Source: UBA3941 sp002385665 (GTDB lineage: Bacteria > Bacillota > Clostridia > Caldicoprobacterales > UBA3941). From it: a stretch of 64,000 nucleotides of DNA. Both the position numbers and the translations under genes were made by a program. The notes below the pieces were generated by a model. That model was not told the DNA's origin. It was given only the letters and a program-made list of their open reading frames with translations, and did no database searches. Where the stretch lies: assembly GCA_050949255.1 (NCBI GenBank), contig JBMNFJ010000016.1:372001-436000 (forward strand), written 5' to 3'. Positions 8,261 through 17,994 of the stretch are shown piece after piece (positions within the stretch are counted from its first letter, which is position 1; the number at the start of each line of letters is the position of its first letter).

Positions 8261-9127
8261 CTAGTGCAGTATGGATTCAAAAATCCTTATCAGAGGATTC
8301 TTGTTTTGTGATTTTTTAATCTTTACCTTGAAATCTTCCAAATCCTCTAGTATGAGCTCCCATTGGCGTTTGGTTTCCATAGAACGTCTATGGAGCTCAT
8401 CGGCTTCCCTCGCTAAGACTAGATGATCCCTGTAAACGGCCTGAGCTTTATTTATCCATTCAAGGGCATGTTCATATATGCTTAGTTCTTCCGGAGGATT
8501 TGGGGATATGTCATTATTAACTATTGGTTCATCTGAGAGCATAAGCCATTTTTGCAAATCCGAATGGTATTTCATATGCAGTACCCTGGATTTTCCTTCG
8601 AAATTTTCCCGGTAGGATAAGTAGATATCCTTGCCATATATTTTGTAGCTGTATGGAGTTGGTTCTGGATTACCGGTATAGTCCGAAATCCTATTATGTA
8701 CCCAGTTCTGTCCATCCCAACAATAGTGGTATAGGGTCCAAATTTCCGTCTCCCACGGATTACCAAGGGCGAAGATGATGTGAATTTTATTATCCAAGAC
8801 AAGGATGGCTGGGTATCTGATATCATATTCTTTTATATTGTATTCACCAAGGCCTTGTTCTGACCACATATTACCGTCAAAATGCATATAGGTTATCCTG
8901 CCTTCCAGGGATAAACATATAAAGTGTAAGCCGCCATTTTCGTCTATACAAACCCCAAACTCATTTTTCACGTTTGCAGATATAAGGTGGGGGTTCCCCC
9001 AACCCATATTTTCTTTCAGGGTCCTGTAGCAAATATTGTTCTGGTTGTCTGAAAAGATAGCCCACATTTTCTCGTCATTAAACCTCACTATTCTACGTGT
9101 AATTTGATGGGGACCCATCCATTTCAC
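8261..9127 (-). CDS. Hypothetical beta-propeller-like protein with coiled-coil tail
   Basis: 288 residues behind AGAAGGTGAA. Residues 1-200 are repeating beta strands rich in Trp and Tyr with short repeats of the type 'D-G-x-x-W', as in sialidase/propeller-like proteins. Residues 215-275 form a helical, charged, probably coiled-coil segment, and the end is hydrophobic. There is no signal peptide. I do not recognise a named family. Its end lies only 6 bases from the convergent DUF3343 gene, with no visible terminator. Confidence 0.7.
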   Translation of the reverse strand: MKWMGPHQITRRIVRFNDEKMWAIFSDNQNNICYRTLKENMGWGNPHLISANVKNEFGVCIDENGGLHFICLSLEGRITYMHFDGNMWSEQGLGEYNIKEYDIRYPAILVLDNKIHIIFALGNPWETEIWTLYHYCWDGQNWVHNRISDYTGNPEPTPYSYKIYGKDIYLSYRENFEGKSRVLHMKYHSDLQKWLMLSDEPIVNNDISPNPPEELSIYEHALEWINKAQAVYRDHLVLAREADELHRRSMETKRQWELILEDLEDFKVKIKKSQNKNPLIRIFESILH

Positions 9128-9428
9128 CTTCTTTCCAGGTTTTATTAAAATAGTCGGCCAGTTAAATCACTTAAGCACAAAGTGGCATGGAATATCAGCA
9201 TAAAGCACTACTGATTGTTTAAAACTTTAAAAATACTCCTTGATCAAGACCTTAGGAGATTGTCTTGTAATAAGTTAGTAATCTGATATATTATTTATAT
9301 AGAGTACTAGACAAGTTTATAACTAAAATACGTAACTTTACCTGGGCTAATGATGTGATTAGGTAAACCAGATATTGATAGTATGAGGAACTATTGCTTA
9401 AACGATATAATAGGAGCGGATAACTTAA
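9128..9428. other. Intergenic region before nth
   Basis: AT-rich spacer between divergent genes. I see no open frame of useful length, no tRNA and no recognised riboswitch. TAGGAGCGG near 9412 is the likely ribosome site of nth. Confidence 0.5.
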
Positions 9429-10067
9429 ATGAAAAGCAAAGCAGGAAATATAGAGAAGATATTAGAGTTGTTGGAAGAAAGGTATAGCGGGGCAGGTCCT
9501 GAACTCCGCCATGAAAACCCCTTTCAGTTATTAATAGCAACTATTCTTTCTGCGCAATGCACTGACAGGCAGGTAAATAGGGTAACTCCCGTCCTGTTTA
9601 AGAAGTACCCTAAAGTGGAAGATTTTGCGGCTTTGGATCCCCAAGAATTAGAACCTATCATTAAAAGCTGTGGTTTTTATAAAACGAAAAGCAGGAACAT
9701 AGTGGCAACGTGTAGACTGCTTATAGAAAAGTATGACGGGAAAGTTCCCAGGGATATCGAGACCCTCCAAACCCTACCCGGCGTTGGCAGAAAAACAGCA
9801 AATGTGGTTGCCAGCAACGCCTTTGGAGTGGATGCTATTGCTGTGGACACTCATGTCTTCAGAGTGTCAAATAGGTTAGGATTGGCTGATGCGAAAAATG
9901 TACTGGAAACAGAAAAACAGCTTATGGAGAATATCCCCAAGGAAAAGTGGACAGCAGCCCATCACTGGCTTATTCATCATGGAAGGCAGATATGCAATGC
10001 CAGAAATCCAAAGTGCGATATTTGTTTTCTGAGTCCCTATTGCCCTTATTATAACGACAAGTTGTAA
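9429..10067 (+). CDS. nth: Endonuclease III (DNA glycosylase/AP lyase)
   Basis: 212 residues, standard length. It removes oxidised pyrimidines and cleaves the abasic site. The helix-hairpin-helix LPGVGRKTANVV carries the catalytic lysine, and VDTHVFRVSNRLGL the catalytic aspartate. The C-terminal Cys-x6-Cys-x2-Cys-x5-Cys cluster (CNARNPKCDICFLSPYC) binds 4Fe-4S. It forms a DNA-repair set in this window with dinB and the OGG1-type glycosylase at 15080, although the three are not an operon. Confidence 0.97.
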   Translation: MKSKAGNIEKILELLEERYSGAGPELRHENPFQLLIATILSAQCTDRQVNRVTPVLFKKYPKVEDFAALDPQELEPIIKSCGFYKTKSRNIVATCRLLIEKYDGKVPRDIETLQTLPGVGRKTANVVASNAFGVDAIAVDTHVFRVSNRLGLADAKNVLETEKQLMENIPKEKWTAAHHWLIHHGRQICNARNPKCDICFLSPYCPYYNDKL

Positions 10068-10095
10068 TTTGTCTGGAAATGACAGCCAGCAATAC

Positions 10096-11526
10096 CTAAG
10101 CACTCGTGTCTTCGACCTTCTTTGTCCCTATATAGGTTTTGCCTTTTACGGGTCTATAGAAATGGGTGTCAAAGAGCTCTTCCTTAATTAGTTTGTGGTT
10201 TTGAAATGTTTGCCTGTATACCCGCACTTTGTAGCCTTTTCTGGATTCTGTATGAACATACTCTTCTCCTTCATATTCAACATACTTACCCTCATAATCC
10301 TTAATTATTTCAGGAGCCGGGGCAGGGATGGTTTCATATACTTTGGAATAAAATTCGTATCTTTGCCCATCGGGTAGGGGCTCGCCATAGACTTCAAAAT
10401 ATATCCGCTTGTTGGCATAGTAAGCTCTAATATATATAGGGCTATTTCTGTTGTTTCGAAATTTCAAATCGATTACAGGCTCAGGCGGAGGTAAGTTTAC
10501 TGTTGTATCAAGTCCCATATCAATATATGATGATGGGATGGAGTGACGGGTCCTCTCTACAACATCGAGGCCGGCCCTAATAACAGTGTTATATAGAGTG
10601 GTTGAAGTCTGGGATACTCCACCTCCCAGAACATTGACAAAGCGCTTATTCTGAATCATAGGCGCATACCTGTATCCCTTATCTGCGGTGCGCTCCCCGG
10701 TTGTCTCGTTAAAGGATATGGTCTGTCCCGGGGATACGACCAAGCCGTTAAAAGCTAGGGCGGCTGTTACAACATTCTTTGTCCGGTCCTCAGAGCTTTT
10801 GGACAAATCGGTACCGAAGGATGCTATTTTTTCCAGTTTACCTTCGAAGTCCCTGGCCAAAACTTTAGGAGGCAGCTCTTTGGGGGACAAGACTATAGGG
10901 CTAGCTACGTTTCCGCTGTCCAACATATCCCTGATTTGGTCAATTACAATATCAACATCCAAATAAAGGCCATTCTTTTCGGGGCTTATAATAAACATTT
11001 CCTTATCTTCTGGATTAAACGTTACGGTTGCATCTACTGCATCCCGGTTTATTTCTGAAGCTATTTCGTCAATTTCATCCTTAAGACTATCCACATTATA
11101 GGTTAGTTCCGTGTTGAAGATACGTCCCTGGCCTCTCAATTTTTGGACTGCCAGGAAGCGGTCTAAAAAGGTTCCTTCCCTTGCGATACTATAAGCTTCT
11201 TCTACCTTCTCTTCTATATCTATATAAGTTTGGATATCTTCATATCCAAAGGTCCAGAATTTGGATTTGTAAATAAGCTTTATGTTTAGGTTGTCCAACC
11301 GTGATTGATTTTTTTCCCTTAACAATCTCTCAGCAGATTCCTTAGTTAAGCCATCCATAGATAAGCCGTCTATTGTTATACCTTCATAAATAGTATTGGA
11401 ATTTAAAAGCCTATCCACATAAATCCTTATCCCTATACCCGAGATAAATACAAGGACGAGAAGGAAAACAAATGCGGTAGTAAGTTTTCTTCTTTTTATA
11501 TTCGTTCTTTTACGTCGTGTTCTCAT
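10096..11526 (-). CDS. VanW-family protein with peptidoglycan-binding-like domain
   Basis: 476 residues. A basic N terminus and one membrane segment (AFVFLLVLVFISGIGI) anchor it outside the cell. Residues 40-210 match the putative peptidoglycan-binding domain that precedes VanW in Firmicutes. The VanW core follows (FNGLVVSPGQTISFNETTGER, then LGGGVSQTSTTLYNT and RTRHSIPSSYI). The last 100 residues are beta-rich and similar in place to G5-like tails. The family is common near cell-wall genes, and its biochemical role is not settled. It is convergent with nth, with a 28-base gap and no clear terminator. Confidence 0.88.
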   Translation of the reverse strand: MRTRRKRTNIKRRKLTTAFVFLLVLVFISGIGIRIYVDRLLNSNTIYEGITIDGLSMDGLTKESAERLLREKNQSRLDNLNIKLIYKSKFWTFGYEDIQTYIDIEEKVEEAYSIAREGTFLDRFLAVQKLRGQGRIFNTELTYNVDSLKDEIDEIASEINRDAVDATVTFNPEDKEMFIISPEKNGLYLDVDIVIDQIRDMLDSGNVASPIVLSPKELPPKVLARDFEGKLEKIASFGTDLSKSSEDRTKNVVTAALAFNGLVVSPGQTISFNETTGERTADKGYRYAPMIQNKRFVNVLGGGVSQTSTTLYNTVIRAGLDVVERTRHSIPSSYIDMGLDTTVNLPPPEPVIDLKFRNNRNSPIYIRAYYANKRIYFEVYGEPLPDGQRYEFYSKVYETIPAPAPEIIKDYEGKYVEYEGEEYVHTESRKGYKVRVYRQTFQNHKLIKEELFDTHFYRPVKGKTYIGTKKVEDTSA

Positions 11527-11688
11527 AGTAGTATTCTTTCCCCTTATGCGAATTATTTAACAGCTTATGTTAATGCAGATCACCACATCGATCATTAGTT
11601 ATGTATACCAACTACTTTGGACAATTAAACACTCATAATTATTGCTATGATTTTTAAAGGAAATATGTTAAAATTAATACAGCTTGTG

Positions 11689-11718
11689 TTGAAAAGTATA
11701 TTGCAGAATTTGTATTAT
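11689..11718 (+). promoter_or_regulatory. Candidate promoter
   Basis: TTGAAA (11689-11694), an 18-base spacer and TATTAT (11713-11718) lie about 85 bases before the ATPase-Asp23 gene. The rest of the divergent region 11527-11800 is AT-rich and shows no gene. Confidence 0.5.
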
Positions 11719-11800
11719 TTCATATGTTTACCAAAGCTGAAGTAGGATTGTCAAATCAATGAATATTTGCCTGAGGCTAGGCGATGAGGAGTTGTAAAGT

Positions 11801-12634
11801 TTGAAGATTTATGGCCTGGTTGGACCCAGCGGTACAGGCAAGAGTTATAAAGCATCCAATCTTGCTTATGAACGGGGCATTTTATATATTATTGATGATG
11901 GATTGTTCATTAAGGGTAGCAAGGTAATTGCTGGTATCTCCGCAAAGAAGGAGGCTACTATGGTAGCCGCTGTGCGAAGAGCATTGTTCATGGATAAGAA
12001 GCATGCAACAAGTGTTAAGGAGGCCATAGAAATTACCAGACCCAATGCAATATTAATTCTGGGTACCTCTGTTAATATGATCCATAGAATCGTAAGCAAT
12101 CTTGGATTACCACCGGCTGAAGAAATAATAAAAATTAAGGATGTCTCCACAGAGGAGGAGATACAAGCTGCCCGTATTTCCAGGAGGGAACAGGGTATGC
12201 ATGTTATACCGGTTCCTACCCTTGAAATACGTAAGGACTTTTCAGGATATCTACTTCACCCTTTGCGAATTCTTAGATTTACTGAGAGGGGAAAGAAAAT
12301 AGAGACCCTGGAAAAAACGGTTATGCGACCTACATACAGCTACATGGGGAAATTTTATATAGCGGATTTGGCGTTGGAATCCATAGCGTCATACAATGCT
12401 TGCAAGATAGAAGGGGTATATAGGGTAACTAAGGTCACTTCAACAAGCCATGCAGGCGGTGTAGTAATAAATATGGAAATTACCGTGGCTTATGGTTGCA
12501 AAATTCACGAAATCGTTAATAAAATCCAAGATGACATATCCAAGGATATAGTACACTTAACGGGGATCAATGTCCTCCAGGTAAATGTAACAGTTAAAAG
12601 TATTGTAATAGAAAAAGCAAAAACTTACCATTGA
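11801..12634 (+). CDS. P-loop ATPase fused to Asp23/Gls24-type domain
   Basis: 277 residues. The N-terminal P-loop GPSGTGKSYKA is at residues 8-18, with ATPase text to about residue 160. The C-terminal 110 residues (from about 165) match the Asp23/Gls24 envelope-stress domain: MGKFYIADLALESIASYNA, then GCKIHEIVNKIQDDI and VNVTVKSI. Free-standing Asp23 proteins localise to the membrane in Firmicutes. Here the fusion suggests a nucleotide-driven envelope or stress role. The start is TTG behind GAGGAG. It lies upstream of nfnA but with a 72-base gap. Confidence 0.8.
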   Translation: MKIYGLVGPSGTGKSYKASNLAYERGILYIIDDGLFIKGSKVIAGISAKKEATMVAAVRRALFMDKKHATSVKEAIEITRPNAILILGTSVNMIHRIVSNLGLPPAEEIIKIKDVSTEEEIQAARISRREQGMHVIPVPTLEIRKDFSGYLLHPLRILRFTERGKKIETLEKTVMRPTYSYMGKFYIADLALESIASYNACKIEGVYRVTKVTSTSHAGGVVINMEITVAYGCKIHEIVNKIQDDISKDIVHLTGINVLQVNVTVKSIVIEKAKTYH

Positions 12635-12706
12635 TTTATGGATTGACAATACACATATTTAACCATATAGCGGATTAATATTAACTCAGCATAGGAGGTA
12701 TTAGAC

Positions 12707-13540
12707 ATGTTTGAAATAATGGAGAAAAGGACGTTAGGCCCGGGGATTGTATTAATGAAGGTAAAGGCACCTTTGATCGCCGGTAAGGCCATGCCCGGAC
12801 AATTTATAATGTTAAGGGTCAGTGAGGAAGGTGAACGGATACCCTTGACTATCGCAGATTATGACAGGGTAGAGGGAAGTATAACAATCATCTTTCAAGA
12901 AGTCGGTTACACGACCAGGGAACTGGCCAAGCTGGATGCAGGGGACTTCATAAGGGACTTTGCCGGCCCTTTAGGCAAACCGTCCGAATTGGATGTACAA
13001 GGTCGGGTTCTTTGTGTTGGCGGTGGTGTTGGTATAGCCCCCCTATTTCCTCAAATAAAATATTTGAGTAACCGAGGTAATGATGTGGATGTAATAATAG
13101 GAGCCAGAAACTCCGACTATCTTATCTTAGTTGATGAAATTAGGGATCTATCTACCAATCTTTATTTGGCAACTGATGATGGATCCTTGGGTCACAAAGG
13201 CTTTGTAACGGATATAGTTAAACGTTTATTGGAAGATGGTAACAGATACGACCTGGTCATAGCGGTAGGCCCACTAGTAATGATGAAAGCAGTTTCATCC
13301 TTGACTAAAGAATATAAGATTCCTACAACTGTAAGTATGAATCCTATAATGGTGGACGGCACGGGAATGTGCGGTGGATGCAGAGTTACAGTGGGAGGCA
13401 AGGTCTACTATGCCTGTGTGGATGGGCCCGATTTTGACGGACATTTGGTGGACTTTGATGAGGCCATACGACGTCAGCAAATGTACAGGGAAGAAGAAAA
13501 AGAGGCAGAGCATAACTGCAGAATACTATCAAAAATATAA
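12707..13540 (+). CDS. nfnA: NADH-dependent reduced ferredoxin:NADP oxidoreductase, small subunit
   Basis: 277 residues, the flavin/iron-sulfur subunit of the Nfn complex, related to dihydroorotate dehydrogenase electron-transfer subunits. The FAD domain has RIPLTIADYD and EVGYTTREL. An NAD-binding domain (GGGVGIAPLFPQIKYL) follows, and the C-terminal 2Fe-2S binding segment is GTGMCGGCRVTVGGKVYYAC. The complex bifurcates electrons between NADPH, NAD and ferredoxin in the cytoplasm of anaerobes. The large subunit follows 90 bases later. The same pair is often labelled sulfide dehydrogenase/glutamate synthase-like. Confidence 0.9.
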   Translation: MFEIMEKRTLGPGIVLMKVKAPLIAGKAMPGQFIMLRVSEEGERIPLTIADYDRVEGSITIIFQEVGYTTRELAKLDAGDFIRDFAGPLGKPSELDVQGRVLCVGGGVGIAPLFPQIKYLSNRGNDVDVIIGARNSDYLILVDEIRDLSTNLYLATDDGSLGHKGFVTDIVKRLLEDGNRYDLVIAVGPLVMMKAVSSLTKEYKIPTTVSMNPIMVDGTGMCGGCRVTVGGKVYYACVDGPDFDGHLVDFDEAIRRQQMYREEEKEAEHNCRILSKI

Positions 13541-13630
13541 TTTATGTATTGAATAGACCTGATATATCAAAATTGTTTAGTAGATTGTTATTAACGTAAC
13601 GTATATAGATTTTTTTAGGGGGAAAGAATT

Positions 13631-15034
13631 ATGAGTTTAGATCTTAAAAGGGTACCCATGGCGGAACAGGAGCCCGGAGTCAGAAAGCATAACTTTGACG
13701 AAGTTTCTTTAGGATATACCTTAGAGGAGGCCATTCAAGAGGCGAAGAGATGCATACAATGCAAGAGACCCCGGTGTGTTTCTGGATGTCCGGTTAATAT
13801 ACGCATACCCGAATTCATAGATCAAATAGCTAAAGGGAACATTGACAGGGCCGCGGAAATAATTAAGGAAACCAATAATCTACCAGCTATTTGTGGTCGT
13901 GTTTGCCCCCAGGAGGAGCAATGCGAAGCCAAATGTATTTTGGGAGTGAAAGGTGACCCAATAGCCATAGGTAGATTGGAAAGATTTGCCGCTGACTATG
14001 CTCTGGAAAAGGAAAGGAAGAACCAGGTACCGGTCTCAAACGGTATAAAGGTTGCAATAGTAGGAAGTGGGCCTGCAGGGTTAACGGCTGCTGCGGATTT
14101 AGCCAAATATGGATATGAAGTCCATATCTTTGAAGCTTTTCATGAACCCGGAGGTGTGCTTATCTATGGAATACCTGAGTTTAGGTTGCCCGAGTCCCTG
14201 GTAAGAAAGGAAATAGAAGGGATAAAAGACTTAGGTGTTAAAATCCATACTAATATAATTATTGGAAAGACTATAACTATAGATGAACTGTTGGAACAAG
14301 GTTTCAAGGCTGTTTTTATTGGAAGTGGTGCCGGATTGCCGAAGTTTATGAATATACCCGGCGAAAACTTGAACGGAGTGTATTCAGCCAATGAATATCT
14401 AACCAGAATCAACCTGATGAAAGCATATGATTTCCCCAACAACCATACACCTATAAAGGTGGGACATAGAGTATCTGTGGTAGGCGGAGGAAATGTAGCT
14501 ATGGATGCAGCAAGGAGCGCATTGAGGTTAGGCGCAGAGGAGGTACGAATAGTTTACCGCCGATCAGAGAAGGAGATGCCAGCCAGGTTGGAGGAAATAC
14601 ACCATGCCAAGAAAGAAGGTATCATCTTTGATACTTTGGTCAATCCGGTGGAAGTCATAGGAGATAATGGTTGGGTTACTGGACTTAAGTGCGTTAGAAT
14701 GGAATTAGGGGAACCTGATTCATCAGGTAGGAGAAGGCCAATCGAAATACCAGACTCAGAATTTATACAGGATGTGGATATCGTTATTATGGCTATCGGG
14801 ACCAGCCCTAACCCTCTTATAGTATCTACAACTCCGGACCTTAAGGCCCATAGTTGGGGAGGTATAATAGTGGATGAGGAGACAGGTGAAACCAGTAAAG
14901 AGGGGGTTTATGCCGGAGGAGATGCGGTTACAGGTGCGGCCACGGTTATTCTCGCCATGGAAGCTGGAAAGAAGGCTGCTAAAGCCATCCATGAGAAATT
15001 AAAGACCCGTGAGGATCTATTGCTTTTATTGTAA
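13631..15034 (+). CDS. nfnB: NADH-dependent reduced ferredoxin:NADP oxidoreductase, large subunit
   Basis: 467 residues, close to known NfnB. The N-terminal iron-sulfur region has CIQCKRPRCVSGCPVNI and CGRVCPQEEQCEAKC for two 4Fe-4S clusters. The FAD motif GSGPAGLTAAADLAKYG and the NADPH-binding motif VVGGGNVAMDAARSALRLG follow. The ending GVYAGGDAVTGAATVILAMEA is typical of GltD-type flavoproteins. No GltB large chain is nearby, and the partner is nfnA, so I prefer Nfn over glutamate synthase. It is behind AGGGGGAAAG. Confidence 0.92.
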   Translation: MSLDLKRVPMAEQEPGVRKHNFDEVSLGYTLEEAIQEAKRCIQCKRPRCVSGCPVNIRIPEFIDQIAKGNIDRAAEIIKETNNLPAICGRVCPQEEQCEAKCILGVKGDPIAIGRLERFAADYALEKERKNQVPVSNGIKVAIVGSGPAGLTAAADLAKYGYEVHIFEAFHEPGGVLIYGIPEFRLPESLVRKEIEGIKDLGVKIHTNIIIGKTITIDELLEQGFKAVFIGSGAGLPKFMNIPGENLNGVYSANEYLTRINLMKAYDFPNNHTPIKVGHRVSVVGGGNVAMDAARSALRLGAEEVRIVYRRSEKEMPARLEEIHHAKKEGIIFDTLVNPVEVIGDNGWVTGLKCVRMELGEPDSSGRRRPIEIPDSEFIQDVDIVIMAIGTSPNPLIVSTTPDLKAHSWGGIIVDEETGETSKEGVYAGGDAVTGAATVILAMEAGKKAAKAIHEKLKTREDLLLLL

Positions 15035-15079
15035 ACGGGACTAAAACATACCATTGCTTATTGTAATAGGGAGAAATAC

Positions 15080-15967
15080 ATGAAAATAGAAGAAAATCGG
15101 GATAAAGACGTTTTAAAGATTGATGGGTTAACCAATTTTAACCCTCCACATATATTCGAATGCGGCCAAGCCTTTCGTTGGAATTGGGACGGACAGGGAT
15201 ATGTTGGAATAGTGGGGGATAAGGTAGTTAGAGTGTTGTGGGATGGGACAACCCTGACACTGGAAAATACCACTTATGAAGATTTCAATACCATATGGCA
15301 AGATTACTTCGATTTAAATACAGATTACGGAAGTATTATAGAAAAGCTATCCAAGGATCCGGTGTTGGTGGAAGCGATAAAACATGGATGGGGTATAAGA
15401 ATATTAAATCAGGATCCTTGGGAGACCCTTATATCCTTTATTATATCTGCCCGAAACGGGATAAATAGGATAAAGACGACGGTAGAGAAAATATCTCAGA
15501 AGTTTGGGGAAAAAATTACTTGGGCAGACAAGGTTTATTATAAATTCCCAAGTGTCGATGCATTAGCCAATGCGGATGAGGATGAGTTAAGAAGTTGTGG
15601 ATGCGGGTATAGGGGCCCGTATATAAAGGGTACGGCCCAGCTGATCCGTTCCGGAGAAATCAACTTGGATACATTGATGTCCATAGATTATAAAGATGCT
15701 AAAAAACAACTTTTGAAATGCCCCGGTGTGGGTCCCAAGGTGGCGGATTGTGTATTATTGTTTTCCTTGAAGAAAGGACAAGCCTTTCCTGTAGACGTAT
15801 GGATTGGTCGTATTATGGAAGAGCTATATTCCCAGGAGATGAAAGATTTTAAGGACATTCGCGAGTTCGCAGAAAACAGGTTTGGTGATATAGCCGGATA
15901 TGCCCAGCAATATTTATTCTATTATGCCAGGGAAAAGCAGATAGGGAAGGTGTCGTCAAGGGTATAG
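15080..15967 (+). CDS. 8-oxoguanine DNA glycosylase, OGG1 type
   Basis: 295 residues with an N-terminal TBP-like domain (FECGQAFRWNWDGQGYVGIV) and an HhH-GPD domain. The catalytic lysine is in CPGVGPKVADCVLLFSL and the aspartate in FPVDVWIGRIMEELY, which match eukaryote-like OGG1 lysine and aspartate positions. It excises 8-oxoguanine and may nick the strand. It follows nfnB by 45 bases and could be cotranscribed with it. No MutY or MutT is seen in the window. Confidence 0.88.
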   Translation: MKIEENRDKDVLKIDGLTNFNPPHIFECGQAFRWNWDGQGYVGIVGDKVVRVLWDGTTLTLENTTYEDFNTIWQDYFDLNTDYGSIIEKLSKDPVLVEAIKHGWGIRILNQDPWETLISFIISARNGINRIKTTVEKISQKFGEKITWADKVYYKFPSVDALANADEDELRSCGCGYRGPYIKGTAQLIRSGEINLDTLMSIDYKDAKKQLLKCPGVGPKVADCVLLFSLKKGQAFPVDVWIGRIMEELYSQEMKDFKDIREFAENRFGDIAGYAQQYLFYYAREKQIGKVSSRV

Positions 15968-16070
15968 CTATTGAAGTCTACCTCCATTGATCCATTTTCG
16001 CAGATAAATAGGGTAACTGCGGTGAACTGACCATATAAGTTAACCTCGCAACTTTACTAAAAATAAGCCG

Positions 16071-16099
16071 TTGACAATATCTATTGGCTTTGGTAGACT
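16071..16099 (+). promoter_or_regulatory. Promoter for guaB
   Basis: TTGACA (16071-16076), a 17-base spacer and TAGACT (16094-16099) predict a leader of about 125 bases. I compared that leader with the purine riboswitch seen at 21964 and found no match. Confidence 0.65.
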
Positions 16100-16233
16100 G
16101 TTCACTAATAATTACATGAGAAACTGCATCTAAGGTATGGGTTTCGTAATAGATATGACGCAAAACGGCTATTAAATTTACAATACGTCTTTGATATTTT
16201 TCAAGTTCTAATCTGTTTGATGGAGGGAGAGTG

Positions 16234-17697
16234 TTGGCAATAAATAATAAATTTGTAAAAGAAGGTCTTACCTTCGATGATGTTTTGCTTATACCGGGGA
16301 GATCTGAGGTTTTACCTAATCAGGTAGACCTTACTACTAATCTGACTAAGTCCATTAAATTAAACATTCCATTAATGAGTGCGGCTATGGATACGGTAAC
16401 TGAGGCCAGGTTGGCCATTGCTATAGCCAGGGAAGGCGGAATAGGAATTATCCACAAGAATATGTCCATAGAAGAACAGGCTACACAGGTGGACAAGGTT
16501 AAACGTTCGGAGCATGGGGTAATAGTAGATCCCTTTTTCCTTTCACCGGATCATCTATTGTCTGATGCCAACGAACTAATGAGGAAGTACAGAATTTCAG
16601 GGGTACCTATAACAGTAAACGGCAAATTAGTGGGCATTATTACCAACCGTGATATTAGATTCGAAACGGATTTTAGCCAAAAAATATCCGACGTTATGAC
16701 ATCGGAAAATCTTATCACTGCACCCGTAGGTACCAATCTGCAACAAGCCCAGGAAATCCTTCGAAAACATAAGATTGAGAAGTTACCCATAGTTGATGAT
16801 AACATGATGCTAAAAGGTCTTATTACCATCAAGGATATCGAGAAGGCTATTCAATATCCAAACTCCGCCAAGGATTCCAGCGGAAGACTTTTGGTAGGTG
16901 CAGCTGTTGGAGTATCCAAGGATACTATGGACAGAGTGGCTGCCCTGGTAGATGCCAAAGTAGATGTTATAGCAATAGACACAGCCCATGGACATTCCGT
17001 CGGTGTATTAAAAACCGTTGGCCAGATAAAGGAGAAGTTCCCAGATCTACAGCTCATCGCGGGAAATGTGGCTACTGGGGAAGCTACCCGCGATTTGATC
17101 GAAGCGGGTGCTGATTGTGTCAAGGTGGGAATTGGACCCGGGTCCATATGTACTACCAGGGTAGTGGCAGGCATAGGGGTACCCCAAATAACAGCCATCT
17201 ATGATTGTGCTGAAGTAGCAGACAGGTATGGGATTCCAATTATTGCCGACGGGGGCATCAAATACTCTGGAGACATTCCCAAAGCCATTGCTGCCGGTGC
17301 CAGCGTAGTTATGATAGGTAGCCTGCTGGCAGGTACAGAAGAGAGTCCCGGCGAGATGGAAATATACCAGGGAAGAAGTTTTAAAGTTTATAGGGGGATG
17401 GGCTCTATGGGAGCCATGGCTGCAGGCAGTAAGGATCGTTACTTCCAGGAGGATGCTCAAAAACTGGTACCTGAAGGGGTAGAAGGCCGTGTACCTTTTA
17501 AGGGTCCGCTTTCCGATACGGTCTTTCAGCTTGTAGGAGGTTTGAGGGCTGGAATGGGATACTGTGGTACCCCTAACATTGAGGCTTTGCGTAAGGATAC
17601 ACAGTTTATTAGGATATCCAATGCTTCGCTTCGAGAAAATCATCCACATGATATATATATCACCAAGGAAGCACCCAATTACAGTGTTGGGGTCTAA
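16234..17697 (+). CDS. guaB: IMP dehydrogenase
   Basis: 487 residues. It oxidises IMP to XMP with NAD, the committed step to GMP. The N-terminal part is LTFDDVLLIPGRSEVLP, the CBS pair covers about residues 95-210, and the catalytic loop cysteine is in GPGSICTTRVVAG. The flap Arg-Tyr text is SKDRYFQED. GTG at 16231 is also open, but TTG 16234 sits 7 bases from GGAGG and fits better. guaA follows 297 bases later after a hairpin. Confidence 0.97.
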   Translation: MAINNKFVKEGLTFDDVLLIPGRSEVLPNQVDLTTNLTKSIKLNIPLMSAAMDTVTEARLAIAIAREGGIGIIHKNMSIEEQATQVDKVKRSEHGVIVDPFFLSPDHLLSDANELMRKYRISGVPITVNGKLVGIITNRDIRFETDFSQKISDVMTSENLITAPVGTNLQQAQEILRKHKIEKLPIVDDNMMLKGLITIKDIEKAIQYPNSAKDSSGRLLVGAAVGVSKDTMDRVAALVDAKVDVIAIDTAHGHSVGVLKTVGQIKEKFPDLQLIAGNVATGEATRDLIEAGADCVKVGIGPGSICTTRVVAGIGVPQITAIYDCAEVADRYGIPIIADGGIKYSGDIPKAIAAGASVVMIGSLLAGTEESPGEMEIYQGRSFKVYRGMGSMGAMAAGSKDRYFQEDAQKLVPEGVEGRVPFKGPLSDTVFQLVGGLRAGMGYCGTPNIEALRKDTQFIRISNASLRENHPHDIYITKEAPNYSVGV

Positions 17698-17833
17698 TAA
17701 TATGGTTTGTATCAGAAACATATTTCTGCATAATACCTTGTATACGGTTCTATAAGGATTTAGCTGGTATTAGGATAGGAACCGATTACAGAAGAACCTA
17801 ACTTATGTTTGTTTATCCATAATTGCCAATCTT

Positions 17834-17869
17834 AAGGGACCTTGAGTATTTTACTTTGGGTTCCCTTTT
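17834..17869 (+). terminator. Terminator or attenuator between guaB and guaA
   Basis: AAGGGACC (17834-17841) pairs with GGTTCCCTT (with one bulged base), followed by TTTT. It lies about 130 bases before guaA, whose 17870-17994 upstream part shows no recognised riboswitch or T-box. A small AT-rich gap without a gene covers 17698-17833. Confidence 0.65.
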
Positions 17870-17994
17870 ACTATTTTAAACAAATTCCCGACATGCTATT
17901 ATTAAGGATAGATCCGGTTAACACGGACATGGGTTAATTATGGGGAGACAAATTTGGGTAAGAATATAAGATAAACAATGAAGGGGAAGATCTG

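Noticed and set aside
13631..15034. Glutamate synthase small subunit (gltD)
   Set aside because: Sequence fits the GltD-type flavoprotein group, but gltB is absent and the partner is NfnA-like, so Nfn is the better reading.
17047..17721. 224-codon minus-strand frame
   Set aside because: Lies wholly antisense to guaB; its content follows guaB codons and it has no start signals.
17700..17994. T-box or riboswitch before guaA
   Set aside because: A hairpin with T tract exists, but there is no T-box core and no purine aptamer pattern.
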